NCBI GenBank assembly: GCA_017539565.1
Contig: JAFYCS010000076.1
Span: 1-64,000, forward strand
Direction of reading: 5' to 3'
DNA from: Lachnospiraceae bacterium
GTDB taxonomy: Bacteria; Bacillota; Clostridia; Lachnospirales; Lachnospiraceae
Length of the DNA stretch: 64,000 nt
The translations under genes were made by a program, and so were the position numbers. Below the pieces are notes generated by a model. The model was not told the DNA's origin. It was given only the letters and a program-made list of their open reading frames with translations, and ran no database searches. Position 1 is the stretch's first letter. Every line of letters begins with the position of its first letter. Shown here piece after piece: positions 27,005 through 35,929 of the stretch.

Positions 27005-27472
27005 TTACATACTCTTTTTGATCATATCTTTGATAGCTTTAACCCTGCTTCTTGCTACCCATGTTCTCTCACCGTTTTCAAAAACTATACCTATGGTACC
27101 CACGGTGTTTATATCAAAGCATTTAACCTTGTACAGATTTATTATCTCCGACTGTGAGATGCGCAGGAATCTGTCGGAATTCAGTACTTCTTCTATACCC
27201 GACAGAGTCCTGTTAACTGTATACACCTTCTCTTCAGTGCGTATAAGTATCTTCCGGCCTTCGGTAAAAACCCTTATGATATCACGCTGCGAAATAAGCT
27301 CCACATTATCACCGTCACTGCCGGGTATCATCGGGAAATCACTCTCCGCTGCCTTCTCTACCGCTTCTATGATGTTTTCCACGCGTGCACTTTTTGCATT
27401 GGTATGTATGGTAACTCTGGGATCCGTACAGGACTCATCAATGACCACTTCTATATCCACCATATGTTTCAT
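27005..27472 (-). CDS. LytTR-family DNA-binding regulator
   Basis: 155 residues. The N-terminal half is a small alpha/beta segment. The C-terminal half is a LytTR DNA-binding domain (KVYTVNRTLSGIEEVL, FLRISQSEIINLYKV, GERTWVARSRVKAIKDMI). No receiver domain is present. Its start overlaps the DUF3021 membrane gene by 4 bases (ATGA), the usual pairing in Firmicutes, where the membrane partner is thought to hold or control the regulator. It probably regulates its own operon and possibly the TIR and HD-GYP genes around it. Confidence 0.9.
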   Translation of the reverse strand: MKHMVDIEVVIDESCTDPRVTIHTNAKSARVENIIEAVEKAAESDFPMIPGSDGDNVELISQRDIIRVFTEGRKILIRTEEKVYTVNRTLSGIEEVLNSDRFLRISQSEIINLYKVKCFDINTVGTIGIVFENGERTWVARSRVKAIKDMIKKSM

Positions 27473-27918
27473 GAACGGTCACCATCCTGCTTTTTTTTCA
27501 TCATCAGCTCCAGATCCCTGTTCATGGTTCTCACCGAATACTTATTGAACAGATAATTTGCCAGCCAGATAATAACGTATATTACCGTACAGATAAGCAG
27601 CATGATCACAAGTGTCCCGGGTTCGAACCACTTAAGTATAAGGCTTGCAGACGTCAATGATGTCATACAAAGAATATAGTGGATCAAAGTCGGCTTCCAA
27701 AGCCCCAGGCTTTCTATTTCGTAAAGGATCGCACCGCCCATATTTACCGTTCCCAACAACATGGAACCAAACAGCTGGACCATAAGTGCGGGTCGATCGA
27801 GCACCGTCTCATCCGAATACGAACCGCACAAAAAGAGTATCACCCATATCATCAGGCCAAGCAAAGCCCCCACAAGAGCCCTTATTATAAATCTGTATTT
27901 AAGCTTTTCAGCGGTCAA
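27469..27918 (-). CDS. DUF3021 family four-helix membrane protein, TTG start
   Basis: 149 residues from a TTG with GGCAGG upstream. Four membrane helices (FIIRALVGALLGLMIWVILFL; MVQLFGSMLLGTVNMGGAILY; a third with MTSLTSASLIL; a fourth with LLICTVIYVIIWLANYLF) and a basic cytoplasmic tail. DUF3021 proteins are encoded next to LytTR regulators and are believed to modulate them, as seen here with the overlapping downstream gene. It follows the TIR-propeller gene by 17 bases. Confidence 0.85.
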   Translation of the reverse strand: MTAEKLKYRFIIRALVGALLGLMIWVILFLCGSYSDETVLDRPALMVQLFGSMLLGTVNMGGAILYEIESLGLWKPTLIHYILCMTSLTSASLILKWFEPGTLVIMLLICTVIYVIIWLANYLFNKYSVRTMNRDLELMMKKKQDGDRS

Positions 27919-27935
27919 ATAAAAGCCTGCCTTTC

Positions 27936-30900
27936 TTAATTGATATTATACATATACCTCTCTTCGTCTGTCAGACTGTCATAGGGGAACTGACGCTTAT
28001 ATTCTGCCTCAAGTTCCTCCAGGTTCATGCAATGCCCGCGATAAACCTGCCTGTAATTCCGCTGGATATAGCTGTTATCATCTGAGGTATATGTTATCCC
28101 AAAAGGCACATATGCCACCAGCCTATACCCGCCTGTCTCGATCAGATACATTCCACACGGGTCAAATAAAGCCATATATCCTCTATCAGCTGCAGTCATT
28201 GAATAATCGATAGAATAATCTGCGCTAAAGTATCCGAGCCATTTTCCCTCTGCCAGCCCCCATATCCTGACCATGTAATCATCCCCCTGGGTAATAAGAC
28301 GTTCGCCGTCTGCTGTAAACTCAATAAAAACTCGGCTTGCAATCCCAAGAGGTATTTCCGCTATGACTTTGTTTGACTGGTTCTCAATAACACGTACCAT
28401 ATTATCCACACAGCACATAGCGGTAAATCTGCCGTCAGGACTTAAGACCAGATAATTATACGAATAAAGATTCGCCACCTCCCTTAATCTGTCACCTGTG
28501 ATATCTGTCCTTTCACCGCTTGTTGTGTCGACATAATACAGATCCGTATTATCCTGTGATACATATAGCCTGCTTCCGTCATTTGTCACTATAGCTTTGC
28601 CTACTAACTCATCCGCTTCGTATGAAAACACCATATTTTTAGCAGCCACATCAACAACGTATAATTTTCTCCCGCTTTTGCAGACAATATAAGCTCCGTT
28701 ATCTGCTATCATCACCTCTGTTGCATATGAATCTACTCCCATATCTTCAAATTTATCTATCTCAGTATTCCCCGTAACAGGATCTATGATCATCATCTCA
28801 TCTTTAGAAGCGATAAGAAAACTGTTCCGGTAGAATTCTGTTTCCAGAACATACTTGCCGAGACCATCTGATGAATAGATCTGTTTTCCGTCCCCGTCAT
28901 AAAAGTAATACTCTGAATTTACCTTATTGCCCAGAACATAATATTCGCCTTCTGATGACCACCCGAAACACTTGCAGTCATCTTGCTCCGCATCCAGTAA
29001 CGGAAGTACTGCATTTTCGCTATTTGGAAATGAAAGGATGTACACATCCGGTGACAGGGCAGATCTGAACAGAATACTGTCGTGTATCACCAGGCCATCA
29101 ATGAGAGACTTATCTGTTTCCATCTTGCTTCCTTTAAATTCTTCTCCCGTCGCGGGATCAACCGGCAGGATATCTCCGTTATCGTAAACGATATAGATAT
29201 AACGGCTGTCATCGGATACCAGTACAAAGGAGACGCCCTTTTCATAGTCGGCCCTGTGCACCGTTGATCCGTCGTCCTCGTTTAAGTAAAATATCGTATT
29301 CTCTATACTGAATACTATTTCTTTGCTTACAACCCCTTCACCGTCATCATAATCCTGTGAACAGAGATCTGACCGGAATGTAACCCAGTCTTCCAATTCA
29401 AAATCCAGCTCATTGATCCATATCCTTTCTCCGCTCTGATCAAAAAGCTCAACGTATAAAGCTCCTATATCTCCGGCGCTGGTAAGCAGATCATTTTCAC
29501 TGCTCACAACAACGGTATTTCCCGATTTAGTCATACATACATCAAAAACATCATTACCTGAACACTTTACATCTGTCATGCTGTTTTCGTTCACATTGAT
29601 AAAAGAAATGACGCTCTCCCCACCGGCAACGGGCCCGGAATGGGCACATACGAACAGACCGCTCTCCGGATAGCATGCCGTAGAGTTTGAAAAACTCTCC
29701 TCCGTTTCCTTATCATAAGTGTAGTTCAGTATACCGTTTCTGGTATCATAAACCTCGATATAATTGTAGTGTACAACAAATACTTCATTTTTATCCGGAT
29801 GGAAATCTGCCTCTACTATCTGATCACTGAGATCTTCGCTCCAGATCACATTTCCCGTATTGTCATATCTGTATAAGGCTTCCGTAGTTGCTATGTATAC
29901 GCTGTCTTCATCTGCGTCCGCATTGACTATATCCGCAGTATAATTGTTTTCCTTTACCACATGAGACACAAACATTTCTTCTGTCCATGTATCTAAAGAC
30001 CACACATGCAGATTATCTCCCGTATCCTGCGTAAGCACCCTTTTCCCGTCGCTGCAAAACTTAAGATCACGTACAACCTGACTATGATGCAGGTTTCTGT
30101 CATAATCCATTTGGGACGGGAAATCGTATACTCTCAATGCGGAGCTTAACGCGTTTTCCGCCTCCGGTATGTAAGGTCTGTCATTTTCGACGGAAGGTAA
30201 TGCTTCCGCTGCCACTAAAACAGCAGCTCTTCTGTTCCCCTCCGCCATAAGCGCCTGTGATTTTTGCGCATAAAAGCGCGACTGATTCTGTAATTTTTCC
30301 TGATATTCAAGCATGATATCATCAGCAAGCTGCGTCTTTTCGGCTGCAAGTGAAGACATCTGTTCGGCAAGTGCCGCCTTATCATTCGCAAGAGTCTCCA
30401 TCTCTTTTGCTACTTTTGCATTATATAGACCGAACAGTGCTCCTGCCGCAGCTACCACGCCGGCCAGCGCAGATATCTCGATCACCATTCTGCGTATCAT
30501 TCTTTCACGATGCCTTTGTTTCAGATCATCATATGAACACCCCAGGATGGGCGCTGCCAGACGCAGGAGTTCCGTATTAAATTTCTTATTCTGTTCCGCT
30601 TTGGTAGCTCCGCGTACATCGGCCGCCAATGGCTCAACAGGATTGCCCTCATCATCGATGGTCAGCTGTTTAGGGAAACTGTCTTCAGGTTCACCCTCTA
30701 CAAGTATCGCCAGAACATGGCTGCGGTCATGCATCGATATAAAGGTCTCGATCTCTCTTTGTACCCAGATTGACTCAGGCGTATAGTGCGAGCAGACCAC
30801 TATAAGATATTCCGACTCCTCCAGAGCTGCTGATATCTCTTCAGTCAGATTACTTCCTATAGGTAATTCTTCCTGGTCACGGAATACCCTTTCAATTTTT

Positions 30901-31025
30901 TTCTTCCCCGTACTCTCACGTACTGATGCCGGTACGGGAAAGGTTTCCAGTCCTTTATGTAGTTTCTTTGCTATCTCCATATCCAGCGGCATATGGCGAT
31001 AACTTATAAATGCATCGTATTTCAC
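27936..31025 (-). CDS. TIR domain - membrane helix - beta-propeller protein, GTG start
   Basis: 1029 residues from a GTG preceded by GAGGAGG. Residues 1-150 form a bacterial TIR domain (KYDAFISYRHMPLD, RVFRDQEELPIGSN, EYLIVVCSHYTPES). The W87xxxE91 element corresponds to the segment that carries the catalytic Glu in NAD-cleaving TIR enzymes. One membrane helix (about 185-205, VIEISALAGVVAAAGALFGL) and a short coiled coil follow. About 700 residues of WD40/PQQ-like repeats would then lie outside the cell. It may link an external ligand or protein to a cytoplasmic TIR activity; whether it is an NADase is unproven. It lies 10 bases after a coiled-coil membrane gene and 17 before DUF3021-LytTR. 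Confidence 0.85.
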   Translation of the reverse strand: MKYDAFISYRHMPLDMEIAKKLHKGLETFPVPASVRESTGKKKIERVFRDQEELPIGSNLTEEISAALEESEYLIVVCSHYTPESIWVQREIETFISMHDRSHVLAILVEGEPEDSFPKQLTIDDEGNPVEPLAADVRGATKAEQNKKFNTELLRLAAPILGCSYDDLKQRHRERMIRRMVIEISALAGVVAAAGALFGLYNAKVAKEMETLANDKAALAEQMSSLAAEKTQLADDIMLEYQEKLQNQSRFYAQKSQALMAEGNRRAAVLVAAEALPSVENDRPYIPEAENALSSALRVYDFPSQMDYDRNLHHSQVVRDLKFCSDGKRVLTQDTGDNLHVWSLDTWTEEMFVSHVVKENNYTADIVNADADEDSVYIATTEALYRYDNTGNVIWSEDLSDQIVEADFHPDKNEVFVVHYNYIEVYDTRNGILNYTYDKETEESFSNSTACYPESGLFVCAHSGPVAGGESVISFINVNENSMTDVKCSGNDVFDVCMTKSGNTVVVSSENDLLTSAGDIGALYVELFDQSGERIWINELDFELEDWVTFRSDLCSQDYDDGEGVVSKEIVFSIENTIFYLNEDDGSTVHRADYEKGVSFVLVSDDSRYIYIVYDNGDILPVDPATGEEFKGSKMETDKSLIDGLVIHDSILFRSALSPDVYILSFPNSENAVLPLLDAEQDDCKCFGWSSEGEYYVLGNKVNSEYYFYDGDGKQIYSSDGLGKYVLETEFYRNSFLIASKDEMMIIDPVTGNTEIDKFEDMGVDSYATEVMIADNGAYIVCKSGRKLYVVDVAAKNMVFSYEADELVGKAIVTNDGSRLYVSQDNTDLYYVDTTSGERTDITGDRLREVANLYSYNYLVLSPDGRFTAMCCVDNMVRVIENQSNKVIAEIPLGIASRVFIEFTADGERLITQGDDYMVRIWGLAEGKWLGYFSADYSIDYSMTAADRGYMALFDPCGMYLIETGGYRLVAYVPFGITYTSDDNSYIQRNYRQVYRGHCMNLEELEAEYKRQFPYDSLTDEERYMYNIN

Positions 31026-31035
31026 CGGGACCTCC

Positions 31036-31641
31036 TCACTCTGCTTCTTCCAGTTTGCTTACCTGCTGCTCTCTAAGCCTTTGGATCTCGGAATTCAGTT
31101 CTCCTCTTTCCTTCTCAAGAAGTTCATGCTCCTCTTCGATCTCCTTAAGCTTACCTGAGAGCTCCTCCTGTTTCCTTTCCGTGGAACTTTTACCTCTCTT
31201 TTTCATTAACGTTAATCCCGCGATCCAGAAGACCAGCGCCGATATCAATAATGTCCAATACTCTCTTAAATATATCCAGATCACAAACAGCAGTATGGGA
31301 CAGATGATCACAAATACTATAAAGACGAATATCTGGAACATGTCGGTCTTTTTTTCCCATTGTCGTTTCCCGATCCCCGTCATTGCAGTGATGATCTCCA
31401 TCTGCCGTCTTTCCAGATAGATCATCCTGCTTACTACCCTTGACCGCCGTTCACACTTTTCGGAAAGCACCTTCACTCTTTCCATATTCTCCCTTGAGCC
31501 CCATTTATCTTCTGACTTTAACAAGGCATCAGGAATATCCCCCCCGTATGATATACGGAGTTCTTCTTCAGAAGCCTGCCCGTCTTCCGAAACGGGCTCT
31601 TCATTTTTACCCAGATAGAATATTGTATCTTCTTTTTCCAT
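31036..31641 (-). CDS. Two-helix membrane protein with C-terminal coiled coil
   Basis: 201 residues. A polar N-terminal 85 residues, two adjacent membrane helices (MFQIFVFIVFVIICPILLFVIW and LLISALVFWIAGLTLM) and a heptad-rich Glu/Lys/Leu coiled coil to the end. No enzyme motif. It starts the signalling cluster, 10 bases before the TIR-propeller gene, so a partner or scaffold role for the TIR protein is plausible. The promoter -10 box is 8 bases from the ATG, so the message should be leaderless; no ribosome site fits in that gap. Family not recognised. Confidence 0.75.
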   Translation of the reverse strand: MEKEDTIFYLGKNEEPVSEDGQASEEELRISYGGDIPDALLKSEDKWGSRENMERVKVLSEKCERRSRVVSRMIYLERRQMEIITAMTGIGKRQWEKKTDMFQIFVFIVFVIICPILLFVIWIYLREYWTLLISALVFWIAGLTLMKKRGKSSTERKQEELSGKLKEIEEEHELLEKERGELNSEIQRLREQQVSKLEEAE

Positions 31642-31649
31642 ATCTTAAT

Positions 31650-31678
31650 ATTTTACCATTTATTGCACTCCCGCGCAA
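31650..31678 (-). promoter_or_regulatory. Promoter of the TIR/HD-GYP signalling cluster
   Basis: Minus strand -35 TTGCGC (31673-31678), 17-base spacer, -10 TAAAAT (31650-31655). The ATG at 31641 starts 9 bases after the box. It lies directly after the glmS terminator. Confidence 0.65.
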
Positions 31679-31680
31679 CG

Positions 31681-31707
31681 AAAAAGACAGAGGCCGAAAC
31701 CTCTGTC
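31681..31707 (-). terminator. Rho-independent terminator after glmS
   Basis: Minus strand GACAGAGG-TTTCGG-CCTCTGTC followed by TTTTT, 24 bases past the glmS stop codon. Confidence 0.9.
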
Positions 31708-31731
31708 TTCTGTATCATTGCTGTCCTTAAG

Positions 31732-33573
31732 TTACTCCACCGTAACTGATTTAGCCAGGTTCCTGGGCTTGTCGATATCACAGCCCTTGCCCAGAGCAAC
31801 ATAATATGCAAAAAGCTGCATGGGCACTATCGCCAGGCTGTTAGCCATCCACTGGTTGGTGGTGGGTATGTGTATCACATAATCCGCAGCTTTTTCTATA
31901 TCCTTGTTGCCTTCATTTGTAACTGCCAGCACAAAGGCACCACGGCTCTTGACTTCCACCATATTACTTACGGTCTTCTGATACAATGCCTCCTGGGTAG
32001 CCAGCGCAGTTACCAGTGTTCCCTCTTCTATCAGGGAAATGGTACCATGCTTAAGCTCTCCTGCTGCATATGCCTCGGAATGAACATAGGATATCTCCTT
32101 AAGCTTAAGTGCACTTTCCAGCGCCGTGGCATAATCCGCGCCGCGTCCTATATAGAACACATCCTTTGCGCCTATATATCGGTTTGCAAAACGCTGTATC
32201 CGCTTTCTGCTCTCAAGCAGCATCTCGACCTGGTCGGGCAGCCGCTGTATGTCTTCAAGCAGTTCCTTAAAGTATTCATCAGTAACTGTTCCACGCACCC
32301 TTGCGAATTTCATGGCCAGCAGATAGAGCGCTATAAGCTGTGCACTGTATGCTTTTGTGGTGGCCACCGCTATCTCCGGTCCTGCCCAGGTATACATTAC
32401 CTTATCGGCTTCACGTGCTATGGCACTTCCTACCACATTTACTATACCCAGCACAGGAAATCCCTTGCTCTGCGAAAGATGCAGGGCTTCCTTGGTATCT
32501 GCAGTCTCACCCGACTGGCTTATAACTATTACCAGTGCTCCTTCTTCTATGATGGGATCACGGTAACGGAATTCGGAAGCCAGATCCACCTCAACAGGAA
32601 TACGCGCCAGGCCTTCTATCACATACTTTCCGCTCATACCAGCATGATAAGCAGAACCGCAGGCCACGATATGTATCTTCCTGATAGCCTTTATCTCTTC
32701 ATCGCTCATATTAAGTTCTTCGATAACAATATCGTTACTTCTGATACGGGGATTATTCTGCGGTATGAGTGTCTCCCTTATAGCCTTGGGCTGTTCATAC
32801 ATTTCCTTTAACATAAAATGCTCATAACCGCCCTTTTCGGCAGCATTGGCATCCCAGTCGATCTCAGTGGGCTGCTTTTCCAGTTCCTCTTCATCTATCG
32901 AATAAAAATGAAGCTCATCAGCCTTAAGGCATGCTATCTCCTGATTCTCAACATAATATACCGTACGTGTATGCTTAAGCATTGCCGGTACATCGGATGC
33001 GATAAAGCATCCCTCCTCATTGCGTCCCACAACCAGCGGAGAGTCCTTACGCACCGCATATATCTCATCCGGATGATCCGCAAATATGATGCCAAGTGCA
33101 TAAGATCCTTCTACTCTGTGCATTACTCTGGTTATCGTCTCCAGGGGATTCCCCTTATAGTAACGGTCCAGCATATGGGCCAAAACTTCCGTATCAGTCT
33201 CCGAGTGGAATTTATAACCCTTTTTTGTAAGCTTATCACGCAGCTGAATGTAGTTTTCTATTATACCGTTATGAACAACTGCAATGGTCTCGGCCTCATT
33301 GAAATGAGGATGCGCGTTCTCGTTACTGGGGACTCCATGCGTAGCCCAGCGTGTATGCCCTATTCCCGCATGCCCGGGAAGCAGGCTTCCCCCATGGGTC
33401 AACTCATCCAGCACCTTAAGTCTTCCTACGGATTTCTCGTAAGTGAGTTTTCCGTCCTCACTGATAATGGCCATACCTGCAGAGTCATAGCCTCTGTATT
33501 CCAGTTTCTCAAGCCCGCCCAGTATTATCGGTGCAGCCTGATTCTTTCCTATATATCCAACTATTCCGCACAT
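31732..33573 (-). CDS. glmS: Glutamine--fructose-6-phosphate aminotransferase (isomerizing)
   Basis: 613 residues, the normal length. Makes glucosamine-6-phosphate from fructose-6-phosphate and glutamine, the first step to UDP-GlcNAc. The N-terminal class II glutamine amidotransferase has catalytic Cys2 (MCGIVGYIG) and TRWATHG. Two SIS sugar-isomerase domains follow (VACGSAYHAGMSG, ISQSGETADT, IGRGADYATALESALKLKEISY). The C-terminus ends DKPRNLAKSVTVE as in GlmS. The start is 2 bases after a glycosyltransferase gene, so there is no room for its own ribozyme leader. The glmS-type ribozyme is instead four genes upstream, before nagB. A strong terminator follows. Confidence 0.97.
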   Translation of the reverse strand: MCGIVGYIGKNQAAPIILGGLEKLEYRGYDSAGMAIISEDGKLTYEKSVGRLKVLDELTHGGSLLPGHAGIGHTRWATHGVPSNENAHPHFNEAETIAVVHNGIIENYIQLRDKLTKKGYKFHSETDTEVLAHMLDRYYKGNPLETITRVMHRVEGSYALGIIFADHPDEIYAVRKDSPLVVGRNEEGCFIASDVPAMLKHTRTVYYVENQEIACLKADELHFYSIDEEELEKQPTEIDWDANAAEKGGYEHFMLKEMYEQPKAIRETLIPQNNPRIRSNDIVIEELNMSDEEIKAIRKIHIVACGSAYHAGMSGKYVIEGLARIPVEVDLASEFRYRDPIIEEGALVIVISQSGETADTKEALHLSQSKGFPVLGIVNVVGSAIAREADKVMYTWAGPEIAVATTKAYSAQLIALYLLAMKFARVRGTVTDEYFKELLEDIQRLPDQVEMLLESRKRIQRFANRYIGAKDVFYIGRGADYATALESALKLKEISYVHSEAYAAGELKHGTISLIEEGTLVTALATQEALYQKTVSNMVEVKSRGAFVLAVTNEGNKDIEKAADYVIHIPTTNQWMANSLAIVPMQLFAYYVALGKGCDIDKPRNLAKSVTVE

Positions 33574-33575
33574 AT

Positions 33576-34514
33576 TTACTCCTTATAACTCTTCCAATAT
33601 CTCTTATTCATGGTCAGTTTCATGATCAGCCACAGCGGCAGTTTCTTATATGCTTTTCCCAGTTTATAGCCTGCCAGTTTGCACGCTGAATTTATCACCA
33701 CACCGGGAATCATTGCATAGCTGCCTTTTTTACAGAGCATTCCCATCATGCCCCTTATCATGCGTATGCCTTCCGACTGCGATGATACCCTTTCAAACAG
33801 TTCCGGGAACTGTGCCTGCGATACACCCAGATCAAAATTCCGCTTAAGCTGCTGTATCGCAGTGTAATGATGCGTATGTAATACCCTGGCTTCCGCCACA
33901 TAAGCGACGGATCCGCCGGCATCAACCATTCTTCCCGCATAGACCATATCTTCATTAAAGATCATATGCTTCTCAAATCCGCCCAGACCGTTATAAACAT
34001 TTCTGTCATAAGCTGCACAGGCATTCGAACAGAAGAAGGTCTTTATCCCAAGCTCCTCCATATCCTCTTTACTCTTCAGTCTTGATACTGCAGGATAATT
34101 AAAGCGTCTGGAGAATTTTTCAACTATATCCGCTTCTTTTCCGGCCAGCTGTCGGGCATAAGCAGCAGATGCTTTTTTATCCGTAAGCGGTTTTATAAGA
34201 TTCTCCACAAGATACTTATCCAGCGGCAGAGCATCATCGGTCATACAGATAAAATAATCTGCTTTTGATATGGATACCGCCATCCGTCTTGTGGTTCCGT
34301 GATCAAACTGATCTTCACTTATATGTCTGAGCACTATGTCATCGGCTTCAAAAAATGACATATCACTCTTAAAGGCCTGCTCAAAATAGGCACGCCCCGT
34401 ATTGATCAGTATTATCCTGTTCACCGGATATGTCTGACGTCTTAAACGTGATATTATCTTCTTTAACCGTTCATCCGGTTTATATACCGGAATGATCACA
34501 TCCACTGTCTTCAT
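33576..34514 (-). CDS. Family 2 glycosyltransferase (rhamnosyltransferase-like)
   Basis: 312 residues. The GT-A fold start is VDVIIPVYKPDERL, with the acceptor/nucleotide part DYFICMTDDALPLD as the DxD-type metal motif. AYDRNVYNGLGGFEK and FNEDMVYAGRM are typical of WbbL/RfbN-type enzymes. The basic C-terminus suggests the membrane face of the cytoplasm. It would add a sugar from a nucleotide donor to a surface glycan. The start codon lies 11 bases after the U tract of a terminator that follows glmM, and glmS begins 2 bases after its stop. Confidence 0.88.
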   Translation of the reverse strand: MKTVDVIIPVYKPDERLKKIISRLRRQTYPVNRIILINTGRAYFEQAFKSDMSFFEADDIVLRHISEDQFDHGTTRRMAVSISKADYFICMTDDALPLDKYLVENLIKPLTDKKASAAYARQLAGKEADIVEKFSRRFNYPAVSRLKSKEDMEELGIKTFFCSNACAAYDRNVYNGLGGFEKHMIFNEDMVYAGRMVDAGGSVAYVAEARVLHTHHYTAIQQLKRNFDLGVSQAQFPELFERVSSQSEGIRMIRGMMGMLCKKGSYAMIPGVVINSACKLAGYKLGKAYKKLPLWLIMKLTMNKRYWKSYKE

Positions 34515-34525
34515 GAAACTATCCT

Positions 34526-34563
34526 AAAAAGACTGCCCACTCCTATCCAGGAATGCGGCAGTC
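34526..34563 (-). terminator. Terminator or attenuator between glmM and the glycosyltransferase gene
   Basis: Minus strand stem GACTGCC/GGCAGTC (34531-34563) with an inner CATTCCT/AGGAGTG helix and GGAT loop, then TTTTT (34526-34530). It separates nagB-acyltransferase-glmM from glycosyltransferase-glmS unless it is read through. Confidence 0.85.
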
Positions 34564-34576
34564 CTTTCTGCTTGCT

Positions 34577-35929
34577 TTATGCTTCTGCTAAATGTCCCTG
34601 TGCCCTGATGACATCGATCACGCTGTCCACGTACTTTTCACAGATCTCATCACTGCCTGCTTCAACCATTACGCGGATAACAGGTTCTGTTCCGCTCTCA
34701 CGCACCAGGATACGTCCCTCATCTCCAAGCGCCTTGGCCACTTCACTGACCGCCTCCTGAACCTTAGGATCATTCTGTGCATCAGGCTTGCTCTTAACGC
34801 GTACATTCTTGAGTACCTGGGGATAGAATACCACAGGCGCCGCAAGTTCGCTCATGGGCTTTTCCTTTGCCAGCATTACTTCCATCATCTTAAGTGATGT
34901 AAGGATACCATCACCGGTGGTAGCATATTTTGTAAATATGATATGACCGGACTGCTCTCCGCCGATACGGTGTCCGTTGGTCACCATATTCTCATATACA
35001 TATTTATCTCCCACCTTGGTCTTCTCATATTCGATACCCACTTTATCCAATGCCTTATAGAGACCGAAGTTACTCATAACTGTAGTGACCACCTTATTAT
35101 TGAGAAGCTTTCCGCGCTCCTTCATATACAATCCGTAGATATAAAGTATATGATCACCTGTGATCACATTGCCCTTCTCATCCACACAAAGGCAGCGGTC
35201 TGCATCTCCGTCATAAGCAAATCCCACATCCAGGCCCTTCTCCACAACAAACTTCTGAAGGTGCTCGATATGCGTAGAACCGCAGTCCGTATTGATATTA
35301 TATCCGTCCGGGCTGTCATTCATCACATAAGTCTTTGCTCCAAGGGCATCAAACACGCCCTTTGCTATCTGCCATGCAGCACCGTTTGCCACATCAAGCC
35401 CGACCTTAACGTCCTTGAAGCTGTACTTGGACATGGAGATCAGATATCCGATATAACGGTTACGTCCGGCAACATAATCCACCGTACGTCCGATATGATC
35501 ACGCTCCGCAACAGGTATTTCCAGCTTACCATCTATGTAATCTTCAACCTTTAAGATGGTCTCTTCATCCATCTTCTCGCCCTTACCGTTTAAAAGCTTT
35601 ATACCATTATCATAGTACGGATTGTGTGATGCGGAGATCATTATGCCGCAGTCAAAATCATCAACACGTGTAATATATGCCACGGAAGGAGTCGTTGTTA
35701 CATGCATTATGTAAGCATCTGCTCCGGATGCCATAAGCCCCGTGCACAGCGCATATTCAAACATATAGCTGGAACGTCTTGTATCCTTGCCGATAACTAT
35801 CTTGGCTTTCTTACCTTCCTTTTCACCATAATACCAGCCCAGGAAACGTCCGATCTTGATGGCATGTTCAAATGTCAGATTTTTGTTAGCCTCGCCACGA
35901 AATCCGTCTGTTCCGAAATATTTACCCAT
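34577..35929 (-). CDS. glmM: Phosphoglucosamine mutase
   Basis: 450 residues. Converts glucosamine-6-phosphate to glucosamine-1-phosphate. The catalytic phosphoserine is in MISASHNPYYD (near residue 102), the metal loop is DGDADRC, the sugar loop GGEQSGH and the phosphate loop RESGTEPVIRVM. It starts GKYFGTDGFRGEAN like other GlmM proteins. Its ATG overlaps the upstream acyltransferase gene by 8 bases, so the two are translationally coupled. A strong terminator follows. Confidence 0.96.
   Translation of the reverse strand: MGKYFGTDGFRGEANKNLTFEHAIKIGRFLGWYYGEKEGKKAKIVIGKDTRRSSYMFEYALCTGLMASGADAYIMHVTTTPSVAYITRVDDFDCGIMISASHNPYYDNGIKLLNGKGEKMDEETILKVEDYIDGKLEIPVAERDHIGRTVDYVAGRNRYIGYLISMSKYSFKDVKVGLDVANGAAWQIAKGVFDALGAKTYVMNDSPDGYNINTDCGSTHIEHLQKFVVEKGLDVGFAYDGDADRCLCVDEKGNVITGDHILYIYGLYMKERGKLLNNKVVTTVMSNFGLYKALDKVGIEYEKTKVGDKYVYENMVTNGHRIGGEQSGHIIFTKYATTGDGILTSLKMMEVMLAKEKPMSELAAPVVFYPQVLKNVRVKSKPDAQNDPKVQEAVSEVAKALGDEGRILVRESGTEPVIRVMVEAGSDEICEKYVDSVIDVIRAQGHLAEA

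Noticed and set aside
27936-31025. TIR gene as a known anti-phage system
   Set aside because: No Thoeris, CBASS, NACHT/STAND or Sir2 partner is next to it; neighbours are signalling genes, so a defence label is not supported.
31870-32811. Plus-strand frame of 313 residues opposite glmS
   Set aside because: Lies entirely within a confidently assigned glmS gene and has no recognisable domain; long shadow frame.
31732-33600. A second ribozyme directly before glmS
   Set aside because: Only 2 bases separate glmS from the upstream gene, and none of the conserved ribozyme core motifs occur near 33574.
34943-35554. Plus-strand frame of 203 residues opposite glmM
   Set aside because: Shadow of glmM; no ribosome site and no family resemblance.
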